Assembly: GCA_032358255.1 (NCBI GenBank)
Contig: JAULBX010028183.1
Location: 1-31,393 of the forward strand
Length of the DNA: 31,393 bases
Direction of reading: 5' to 3'
Source: Heterotrichella gracilis
Lineage: Eukaryota; Sar; Xanthophyceae; Tribonematales; Xanthonemataceae
A model generated the notes under the pieces. That model had not been told where the DNA came from and ran no database searches. It was given only the letters and a program-made list of their open reading frames with translations. This document shows positions 23,124 to 29,685 of this stretch, piece after piece (within the stretch, counting starts at the first letter, position 1; each line of letters begins with the position of its first letter). A program made the position numbers and the translations under genes.

Positions 23124-23486
23124 ATGATACAGCACTTACAAGATTTACCGTCAAACATAGTTGGATTCAAAGCAGTAGATGAGATCACTGAAAAAGATTT
23201 TACAGAAACTGTCTTGCCAAAAGTGAAAGAACTCATTGATAGGACAGATAAACTTAATTATCTTTTAGTACTCGACACTTCGCTAAAAAACTTTACCATT
23301 GGAGCTTGGATGAAAGATGCCATGATGGGCATAAAACATTTAAGCAAATGGAACAAAGCGGCCATCGTTTCTGATGTAGAAGCCATCAGAAATTTCACAA
23401 ATTTCTTTAGTCACTTAATGACAGGTGAGTTTAAAGGATTTGAACACAAAGACCTGAAACAAGCCATTGACTGGGTTTCAGAATAA
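23124..23486 (+). CDS. SpoIIAA-like (STAS-fold) protein
   Basis: A 120-residue single-domain protein of the SpoIIAA-like family. The pattern fits: a short N-terminal strand with I-V-G-F-K-A-V-D-E-I-T-E-K-D-F (12-26), a helix, the strand L-N-Y-L-L-V-L-D (44-51), the linker F-T-I-G-A-W-M-K-D-A (57-66) with its conserved Trp, the strand A-A-I-V-S-D (79-84), and a C-terminal A-I-D-W-V (114-118). Members share the fold of anti-sigma-factor antagonists but lack the regulatory Ser of true SpoIIAA, and several are thought to bind lipids. Role unknown. It sits between a hydrolase and an FMN reductase with short gaps, so it is probably co-expressed with them. Confidence 0.85.
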   Translation: MIQHLQDLPSNIVGFKAVDEITEKDFTETVLPKVKELIDRTDKLNYLLVLDTSLKNFTIGAWMKDAMMGIKHLSKWNKAAIVSDVEAIRNFTNFFSHLMTGEFKGFEHKDLKQAIDWVSE

Positions 23487-23506
23487 AAATAAACAAACAA
23501 TATAAC

Positions 23507-24070
23507 ATGCCACATATAGCCATAATATCATCAAGTGTAAGAAGAGATAGGAAAAGTCACAATGTGGCTTTGTATTTCAACAATTATCTGAAAGAAAATA
23601 AATTATCCTCTGTTGAAATATTAGACTTAAAAGAGTATAATTTTCCTATTTTTGAAGATACCATTAAAACATTTCAATCTCCATCAGAAAAAGTTTTAGA
23701 TTTTGCCGCCAAAATTAAATCAGCGGATGGAATAATAATTGTTACACCCGAATACAATGGAGGATTCCCGGCGAGTTTAAAAAATGCCATAGATCTTTTG
23801 TATGATGAGTGGCATGGCAAACCAATATGTATAAGCACGGTTTCTGCCGGTGTTTTTGGAGGTACACAAGCATTAGTTTCCTTGCAATTTATTTTATGGA
23901 AAATAGGAGCTTGGACAGTTACCAATATGTTTCCCGTTCTTAATGTTGCTGAATATTTTGATGATAAGGGAAATGCTTTACAAAAAGAAACTACCGATAA
24001 ATTAGCGAAGGTATTCTTGGCCGAATTACTTGATAGTATAAAAGCAAGCAAACTAAGAGCTAAATCGTAA
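23507..24070 (+). CDS. NADPH-dependent FMN reductase family protein
   Basis: A 187-residue flavodoxin-fold oxidoreductase. It begins with the phosphate-binding I-S-S-S-V-R-R-D-R-K-S-H (6-17). The flavin-binding T-P-E-Y-N-G-G-F-P-A-S-L-K-N-A-I-D (80-96) is the signature of the ArsH/SsuE/azoreductase-like group, and S-T-V-S-A-G-V-F-G-G (109-118) is the third FMN loop. It transfers electrons from NAD(P)H to FMN, quinones or azo compounds; the physiological acceptor is not evident. It follows the SpoIIAA-like gene after 20 nt and precedes a type II NADH dehydrogenase, so two separate flavin-linked NAD(P)H oxidases lie side by side. Confidence 0.92.
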   Translation: MPHIAIISSSVRRDRKSHNVALYFNNYLKENKLSSVEILDLKEYNFPIFEDTIKTFQSPSEKVLDFAAKIKSADGIIIVTPEYNGGFPASLKNAIDLLYDEWHGKPICISTVSAGVFGGTQALVSLQFILWKIGAWTVTNMFPVLNVAEYFDDKGNALQKETTDKLAKVFLAELLDSIKASKLRAKS

Positions 24071-24257
24071 TATTTCTTTAATGGATAAAAACAAAAGAAG
24101 GACTTAATAAATAAATTCTTGAAACTACCGGTAATATTCACAAGATTATACAGATCTTTCTAAATTTGAGGATGAAATTACCTGGACAATTCCTGACAAA
24201 GAAAAACCTAAAATAAGAACAAACAATTTGAACGATCACAAACATTCTTTACAATCA
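24071..24257 (+). other. Spacer with an open, start-less frame running into ndh
   Basis: The reading frame of ndh stays open upstream of its ATG back to a TAA at 24132-24134. The 41 codons from 24135 read like real protein (for example D-L-S-K-F-E-D-E-I-T-W-T-I-P-D-K-E-K-P), but contain no ATG; the only weak start is TTG at 24228. It may be the tail of a decayed gene, or an N-terminal extension begun at a non-ATG codon. I do not recognise the peptide. Confidence 0.35.
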
Positions 24258-25550
24258 ATGGAGAAAGCATACACTAATGGTTCTAAAAAACATATCATCA
24301 TAATTGGGGCAGGTTTTGCTGGACTTAAAATTGCACGATCATTAAATAATCATCCGAATTATAGAATTACCTTAATTGATAAGAATAATTACCATCAATT
24401 TCAGCCGCTATTGTACCAGGTGGCAATGTCTAATTTAGATGCCAGTAATATTTCATTTCCGTTACGTAATATTTTTGAGAAAAGTAAAAATGTCAGCATT
24501 CGAATACAAACAGTTGATAATATAAATTATGATGCAAAAACTGTGGAGACTGAAAAGGAGAGATTTAGTTATGATTATTTAGTACTTGCAACAGGTGCAA
24601 CTACGAATTACTTTGGCAACAAATCAATTCAGGAAAACACATTTCCAATGAAATCAACTTTCGAAGCGTTACAAATACGTAACACACTCTTACAACATTT
24701 TGAAGACGCTGTTTCATCAAAAAATTTAAACTCGGAAATGATTTTATCTGTTGTAATAGTTGGTGGAGGTCCTACCGGTGTTGAGTTAAGTGGAGCTTTA
24801 GCTGAAATGAAAAATGAATCGCTACCGTTTGAATATCCTGAGATTGATTTCACGAAAATGAAAATTTATCTTTTGGAAGGAACATCCAAATTGTTATCAA
24901 ATATGAGTAATGAATCTTCAAATAAAGCAAAAGAGGATTTAATTAAGTTAGGCGTTCATGTAAAAACAAATTCAATTGTAAAAGAGTACGACGGACAAAA
25001 ACTGATATTGGAAGATAAAAGCGAAATTCAATCAACTTTTGTTATTTGGGCTGCCGGTGTTAAAGGTTTTATTCCAAAAGGTATGAACCCCGAACTCATC
25101 ACTAAAACAAATCAAATTAAAACTGACATCTATAATCGTGTCATATCCATCAATGACGTATTTGCCGTTGGCGACATTGCTTTTATTCAAACCGAATCGC
25201 AGCCTAAAGGATTTCCACAATTAGCAAGTGTAGCTATTGACCAAGCTAAAAATCTGGCGAATAATTTTATTCGTTTAGCAAATGCAAAAACAATGCTTCC
25301 TTATATCTATAAAAATAAGGGGAGCATGGCCACCATTGGTAGAAACAAAGCCGTTGTTGATTTAGCAAAACCAAAGTTATCTTTTAATGGTTTTTTTGCC
25401 TGGATTATCTGGATGACTTTACATTTGTTTTTATTAATTGGATTTAAGAATCGTTTAATAGTTTTCATCAATTGGATCTATAAATATTTCACCCATCGCC
25501 AATCATTAGCACTATTATTTCCTGCACTTACGGTAAAGACTAAAAAATAA
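24258..25550 (+). CDS. ndh: Type II NADH:quinone oxidoreductase (NDH-2)
   Basis: A single-subunit FAD enzyme that passes electrons from NADH to quinone without pumping protons. From the ATG at 24258 it has 430 residues. It shows two Rossmann motifs: G-A-G-F-A-G-L (17-23) for FAD and V-G-G-G-P-T-G-V-E-L (168-177) for NADH. Y-H-Q-F-Q-P-L-L-Y-Q-V-A (45-56) is the conserved quinone-site stretch, V-F-A-V-G-D-I-A (about 300-307) contacts FAD, and P-Q-L-A-S-V-A follows. The C-terminal hydrophobic segment (about 375-410, with F-A-W-I-I-W-M-T-L-H) is the membrane-anchoring helix. An upstream TTG (24228) would add ten residues; the ATG is preferred because the fold starts only ten residues later. Likely peripheral on the cytoplasmic side of the inner membrane. 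Confidence 0.93.
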   Translation: MEKAYTNGSKKHIIIIGAGFAGLKIARSLNNHPNYRITLIDKNNYHQFQPLLYQVAMSNLDASNISFPLRNIFEKSKNVSIRIQTVDNINYDAKTVETEKERFSYDYLVLATGATTNYFGNKSIQENTFPMKSTFEALQIRNTLLQHFEDAVSSKNLNSEMILSVVIVGGGPTGVELSGALAEMKNESLPFEYPEIDFTKMKIYLLEGTSKLLSNMSNESSNKAKEDLIKLGVHVKTNSIVKEYDGQKLILEDKSEIQSTFVIWAAGVKGFIPKGMNPELITKTNQIKTDIYNRVISINDVFAVGDIAFIQTESQPKGFPQLASVAIDQAKNLANNFIRLANAKTMLPYIYKNKGSMATIGRNKAVVDLAKPKLSFNGFFAWIIWMTLHLFLLIGFKNRLIVFINWIYKYFTHRQSLALLFPALTVKTKK

Positions 25551-25873
25551 ATTATCAATGTGATGATAATTTGTCTTTGCCATTCTTCTTTGCTATTCTG
25601 AATTATCTTGATCTAATTAGCAGGATTTACAAATGATATCCTATTCCATTGACTTATCATTATGGATGACCGACCTAAACCCAACTTTACAAAGTCCTCA
25701 AGAAGTAATTTTTTCTATTTCTTTAATCGTTTGAATTTTATTATCTCATTGAACATTTGTAGATTCGATTCCCGGACAACAATAAATAGTTTTTTTGTAA
25801 ATTACCATTTAAGAATCAAACAATTGATCATTACATTTATAAAAATTCTTCCTAACGAATCAACACTATTTAA
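25551..25873. other. Intergenic region with weak hairpin, before the patatin gene
   Basis: 323 bp, very AT-rich. Just after the ndh stop, ATTATCA (25551-25557) pairs with TGATAAT (25564-25570) around a 6-nt loop and is followed by TTGTCTTTG, a poor terminator at best. The remainder includes a 71-codon frame (25662-25877) with a random-looking Phe/Asn/Ser composition, which I do not accept as a gene. No TAnnTTTG box was found before the patatin start. Confidence 0.5.
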
Positions 25874-26644
25874 ATGAAACATCGCATTGGTATAGCCTTA
25901 TCGGGAGGGGGAGCCCGTTGTATCGCGCAACTTGGCATTCTTAAATTTTTGGAAGAATGCGGAATCAAGCCAAGCGTAATTTCCGGTACTAGTGCAGGTG
26001 CTATTGCCGCTGCCTTTTATGCAGAAGGTTATACCGGGCAAGAGATCAGGAAGATCATAAAAAAGAACAACATATTTAATATTTCGAATTTGTTGATCAA
26101 AAAACCCGGACTATATTCTATGAAAGGATTTGAAAAGATCTTTTCTCAGTTTTTTAAGAGTCATTCTTTTCACGATCTTAAAATTCCGCTTCATGTGGCG
26201 GCAACAGATCTTATCAAGGGTGAAATCGTTTATTTTTCTTCCGGTAACCTTTCTCAGGCCCTGCTTGCATCGAGTTGTATACCCGTTTTATTCCAACCGG
26301 TGTCCTATCAAAACACCTTGTTGGTTGACGGTGGAATTTTAAATAACTTACCAATTGAACCTTTGCAATCATGCTGTGATAAGATCATCGGCATTTATGT
26401 GAATTCCATAAAAAAAGAAGAAGTTAAAATTCACATGAATACCATTTTAGACCGAAGCGTTCATTTAGCCTTACGGGAAACCATCAAAGAAAAAATATCA
26501 CTTTGTGATTTGTTTCTTGAACCACCTGATATGAGTGATTTTAGTATTTTTGATTTGAATAAAGTGGATGAGATCTATGAATATGGCTATTCTTATGCTA
26601 AATCAATGGAAAAGCAGATCCATGATTTTAAAAAGAAACTCTGA
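25874..26644 (+). CDS. Patatin-like phospholipase (RssA/NTE-type)
   Basis: A 256-residue cytosolic patatin-domain protein, the usual size for bacterial RssA-type members. A-L-S-G-G-G-A-R-C-I-A-Q-L-G (8-21) forms the oxyanion hole, though the usual G-G-G-A-R-G-x-A-H has Cys16 and Gln19 in place of Gly and His. G-T-S-A-G (38-42) carries the nucleophile Ser40, and V-D-G-G (151-154) the Asp152 of the Ser-Asp dyad. S-C-I-P-V-L-F-Q-P-V (134-143) matches the A-S-x-A-x-P-x-x-F-x-P region. It should cleave acyl chains from phospholipids or lysophospholipids. It converges with a lipid A/phospholipid acyltransferase gene 31 nt away, so membrane lipid turnover is a shared theme, though the two are not co-transcribed. 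Confidence 0.93.
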   Translation: MKHRIGIALSGGGARCIAQLGILKFLEECGIKPSVISGTSAGAIAAAFYAEGYTGQEIRKIIKKNNIFNISNLLIKKPGLYSMKGFEKIFSQFFKSHSFHDLKIPLHVAATDLIKGEIVYFSSGNLSQALLASSCIPVLFQPVSYQNTLLVDGGILNNLPIEPLQSCCDKIIGIYVNSIKKEEVKIHMNTILDRSVHLALRETIKEKISLCDLFLEPPDMSDFSIFDLNKVDEIYEYGYSYAKSMEKQIHDFKKKL

Positions 26645-26675
26645 TCGATCTAATGATAAAACCTTTAAAATAGCC

Positions 26676-27560
26676 TTATACCATCGGTCGTTTGTGTTTC
26701 CATCTTCTATGACTCCACAGCCAATTAAACGGTTGCTCACGGATGTTTTTTTCTAATTGACGGGTATGGCGTTCGGTAATTTCACCATCAGCAGTCTCCT
26801 TAGGATTCTCGCAAATAAGCGTAGTACTTAATTGATAATATCCTCGTTTAACCTTCTTAATATTTAAGAACATAACAGGATAGTTGAATTTTTTAGCCAG
26901 CTTCTCCGGTCCGTAATAAATAGGAGTATCCTGATTTAAAAAAGTGGTCCAATAAGCAGTCTCTGGCGGTGGTGTTTGATCGGCAATTAATCCAACAGTA
27001 GTGGATTTGTTTTGTTGCTTTAAGGTGATAAGTCGTTTTAACAGGTCATTCATGGCTACTATATCGCCACCAAACCTGCTGCGTAAATTGAGCATAAAGG
27101 TGTCGACACTTTTATTTTTTAAGGGATGATACACCCCTGTGATCATGCGCGAAAAGTACACCTGATGCGCAATGGCCGCCCATTCCCAGTTTCCACAATG
27201 TCCCATCACTCCAATGATACTTTGATTGTTATTAAAGTAAGGTTGGAAGGATTGGATGCTTTTTTCATCCATGGCACAACGTTTTTTAAATTCTTTTTTT
27301 GAGATAGTGAGCAATTTGATGGTCTCTATCATCACATCACAAAAATGCCGGTAAAACTGTTTGCTTATTTCAGCGATCTCCTCTTCACTTTTTTCAGGAA
27401 AAGCCTTTTTCAGATTGGTCAGCACCACTGTTTTTCGGTAATTAAAAATGTAATAACCTATCACATAAAAAAACGAACTTATCGGATACAAGATCCAAAA
27501 AGGTAAGATGGAAATAAAATAAAAAAGGGGTAATACAAGTATCTTAAACGCCAAGGACAT
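26676..27560 (-). CDS. LpxL/HtrB-family lysophospholipid/lipid A acyltransferase
   Basis: A 294-residue inner-membrane acyltransferase. The N-terminus holds a long hydrophobic hairpin (about 4-40). The catalytic H-x4-E motif is M-G-H-C-G-N-W-E-W-A, with His121 and Glu126. G-L-I-A-D-Q-T-P-P-P (about 203-212) is the second conserved block. The family uses acyl-ACP to add secondary acyl chains to lipid A, or, in Bacteroidota, also makes other acylated lipids; the acceptor cannot be decided from sequence. Its ATG directly abuts the stop of the upstream LOG-family gene, so the two are co-transcribed. The product ends in a basic tail (R-R-W-K-H-K-R-P). Confidence 0.92.
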   Translation of the reverse strand: MSLAFKILVLPLFYFISILPFWILYPISSFFYVIGYYIFNYRKTVVLTNLKKAFPEKSEEEIAEISKQFYRHFCDVMIETIKLLTISKKEFKKRCAMDEKSIQSFQPYFNNNQSIIGVMGHCGNWEWAAIAHQVYFSRMITGVYHPLKNKSVDTFMLNLRSRFGGDIVAMNDLLKRLITLKQQNKSTTVGLIADQTPPPETAYWTTFLNQDTPIYYGPEKLAKKFNYPVMFLNIKKVKRGYYQLSTTLICENPKETADGEITERHTRQLEKNIREQPFNWLWSHRRWKHKRPMV

Positions 27561-28274
27561 TTAAAAGTTTGGTTTGAGTAAGTACTTGCTATAAAAGTCA
27601 ACAATGTGTTTTACGGCATCATCGGCTGTGTCTACAATTTTAAAAAGATCCAGATCAACGGCATTGATATTTCCTTCTTCTTCCAACATGGTTTCTTTCA
27701 TCCATTTGATCAAACCTTTCCAATAATCTGTTCCAACCAACACGACCGGAAATTGAGCAATTTTATTGGTTTGCACTAAGGTTAAGGATTCATACAATTC
27801 ATCCATCGTACCAAATCCACCGGGCATACCAATAAAACCTTGTGAGTATTTTAAGAAAATTGTTTTACGTACAAAAAAGTAATCGAAGCTGATCACTTTG
27901 TCCTTGTCAATAAAGTCATTGTGTTTTTGTTCAAAGGGAAGATCAATGTTTAATCCCACCGATTTACCATCACCTCTGCGGGCTCCTTTATTGGCCGCTT
28001 CCATAATACCCGGACCACCACCGGTGATAATTCCGTAACCTTCTTTTACGAGTTTAAAGGCAATTTCTTCGGCTAATTGATAATATTTATTTTCAGGTTT
28101 GGTTCGCGCACTGCCGAATATAGAAACACAAGGTCCGATGCGACTCATCTTTTCAAAGCCTTCTACAAACTCACTCATGATCTTAAAGATCTGCCAGCTG
28201 TTTTGAGCTTTAATATCATTCCAATCTTTTTGCGCAAAGGCATTTCTAATTTTATCTTCTCCTTCTGGTGTCAT
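27561..28274 (-). CDS. LOG-family protein (Rossmann-fold nucleotide/cytokinin-type hydrolase)
   Basis: A 237-residue member of the LOG family, formerly labelled lysine decarboxylase. It shows I-F-G-S-A-R-T (52-58), T-G-G-G-P-G-I-M-E-A-A-N-K-G-A (84-98) and the defining P-G-G-F-G-T-M-D-E-L (151-160). S-V-G-L-N-I-D-L-P-F-E-Q (105-116) is typical of the longer bacterial branch. LOG proteins release a free base from nucleoside 5'-monophosphates by N-glycosidic cleavage; many bacterial members also cleave AMP-like nucleotides. The N-terminal 40-residue helical extension before the fold is usual for this branch. It leads a two-gene operon with the acyltransferase and lies downstream of the repeat block that follows prfA. 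Confidence 0.92.
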   Translation of the reverse strand: MTPEGEDKIRNAFAQKDWNDIKAQNSWQIFKIMSEFVEGFEKMSRIGPCVSIFGSARTKPENKYYQLAEEIAFKLVKEGYGIITGGGPGIMEAANKGARRGDGKSVGLNIDLPFEQKHNDFIDKDKVISFDYFFVRKTIFLKYSQGFIGMPGGFGTMDELYESLTLVQTNKIAQFPVVLVGTDYWKGLIKWMKETMLEEEGNINAVDLDLFKIVDTADDAVKHIVDFYSKYLLKPNF

Positions 28275-28424
28275 CTTCTAAACTAATAACTAATATCCTA
28301 TAACTAATAACCTATAACTAATAACCTTTAACCTTTAACCTATAACTAATAACCTTTAACCTTTAACCTATAACTAATAACCTTTAACTTGAACCAAGAA
28401 CCAAGAACCAAGAACCAAGAAACA
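28275..28424. repeat. Tandem-repeat block between prfA and the LOG gene
   Basis: Three almost identical 28-nt units begin CCTATAACTAATAACC and occupy 28311-28338, 28339-28366 and 28367-28394, the last diverging at its end. Partial units (ACTAATAACCTATAACTAATAACC) precede them from about 28281. Four exact copies of the heptamer GAACCAA follow at 28391-28418. The block fills nearly the whole gap. It has little dyad symmetry, carries no start-bearing frame and gives no CRISPR-like spacer pattern. Confidence 0.9.
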
Positions 28425-29495
28425 TCAAAGCCCGCCTTCCTTCAACCTCTCTGCATTCTCTGCAAATTGTAATTTATCAATCATTTCCTGTATGTCACCA
28501 TTCATAAAATTGGTCAAGTCATACAAGGTAACATTAATTCGGTGATCGGTAATTCGGTTTTGAGGATAATTATAGGTTCTGATCTTAGCACTTCTGTCAC
28601 CCGTACTAACCATGGTTTTACGACGTTTAGTCACTTCCTCTAAACGTTTTTGATATTCAATATCGTATATCTTGGAACGCAACATGTGCATCGCTTTTTC
28701 ACGATTACCTAATTGGTTACGTTCGGTTTGACAGGTTACCACAATACCCGTTGGTTTGTGAGTTAAGATCACCTTACTTTCTACCTTGTTCACATTTTGT
28801 CCACCGGCACCACCACTTCGTGCAGTAGCCATATCAATGTCTGAATCCTTAATGTCCACATCCAGTTCTTCTGCTTCAGGCAACACTACCAACGAAGCTG
28901 CCGATGTGTGAACACGTCCTTGCGCTTCTGTAGCAGGCACTCGTTGCACACGGTGCACACCACTTTCAAATTTCATGGTTCCGTAAGCACCCACGCCATT
29001 CACATTAAACACAATTTCTTTAAATCCTCCCATGGTACCCGGACTAGAGTCTACCACTTCTAACTGATATCCTTTTTTCTCGCAAAAACGGGAATACATT
29101 TCAAATAAATTTCCTGCAAAGATAGCGGCTTCATCACCACCTGTACCACCGCGTAATTCCATCACACAGTTTTTGACATCTTCCGGATCTTTTGGAATGA
29201 GCATCAAACGAATCTCTTCCGTGAGTTGTTCTTCTTTTAAACGATTTTCCTCCAGTTCAGCCTTTGCCATATCTAAAAAGTCCTTATCCTTTTCAGTCGC
29301 AAGCACCTCTTTGGCACCTTCAATGTTGGATAATACCTTTTTATACTCGTTAATGTGAGTCACTACTTCACCAAGTTCTTTGTATTCAATATTCAGTTTC
29401 TTAAACAATTTCATATCCCCAATCACTTTGGGATCGGAGAGTTTTAGTTCAACATCTTCAAATCGACGTTTTATTTCTTCTAATTTATCTAACAT
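28425..29495 (-). CDS. prfA: Peptide chain release factor 1
   Basis: It terminates translation at UAA and UAG. At 356 residues it matches the usual size. The codon-recognition loop reads [14 protein letters not shown], with P-A-T (187-189) as the RF1 tripeptide; RF2 would have S-P-F. The peptidyl-transfer G-G-Q motif is at 231-233 in [24 protein letters not shown] (112-123) is another class I signature. No programmed frameshift is present, as expected for RF1. It is a monocistronic-looking gene with the repeat block directly after its stop, and it diverges from the outer-membrane protein gene. Confidence 0.98.
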   Translation of the reverse strand: MLDKLEEIKRRFEDVELKLSDPKVIGDMKLFKKLNIEYKELGEVVTHINEYKKVLSNIEGAKEVLATEKDKDFLDMAKAELEENRLKEEQLTEEIRLMLIPKDPEDVKNCVMELRGGTGGDEAAIFAGNLFEMYSRFCEKKGYQLEVVDSSPGTMGGFKEIVFNVNGVGAYGTMKFESGVHRVQRVPATEAQGRVHTSAASLVVLPEAEELDVDIKDSDIDMATARSGGAGGQNVNKVESKVILTHKPTGIVVTCQTERNQLGNREKAMHMLRSKIYDIEYQKRLEEVTKRRKTMVSTGDRSAKIRTYNYPQNRITDHRINVTLYDLTNFMNGDIQEMIDKLQFAENAERLKEGGL

Positions 29496-29641
29496 GGTAA
29501 TTTTAGGAGCGTAAAGATACTAAAATGCCTAGTTCTTTTGCTCTAAAATTATTAAAATATGACAGGTAATTACCTTCTAAATCGTGCTTTTTGGCTTTAA
29601 ATAGAACGTTTAGCCCTAATTCGCCACATCAGTAAACACCG

Positions 29642-29671
29642 TTGGAATAAACCCATATTTGATTATATTTG
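29642..29671 (+). promoter_or_regulatory. Promoter of the outer-membrane protein gene
   Basis: TTG (29642-29644), a 19-nt spacer and TATATTTG (29664-29671) form an exact match to the Bacteroidota sigma-ABfr-type promoter. The box ends 14 nt before the ATG at 29686, giving a very short leader. It is the best promoter match in the window. Confidence 0.65.
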
Positions 29672-29685
29672 CTTAAGCTTGGCCT

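Noticed and set aside
23124-23486. SpoIIAA-like protein as the direct substrate of the two SpoIIE phosphatases
   Set aside because: It belongs to the SpoIIAA-like family that lacks a recognisable regulatory phosphoserine motif, and it lies over 12 kb away in a redox gene run. The link is too weak to claim.
25662-25877. 71-codon frame ending ATGA at the patatin start
   Set aside because: Composition is AT-driven (Phe, Asn, Ser, Ile), with no domain or signal. Its TGA overlap is automatic for a gene starting ATG-A.
28275-28424. Possible CRISPR array
   Set aside because: The units are directly adjacent, without unique spacers, and no cas gene is in the window.
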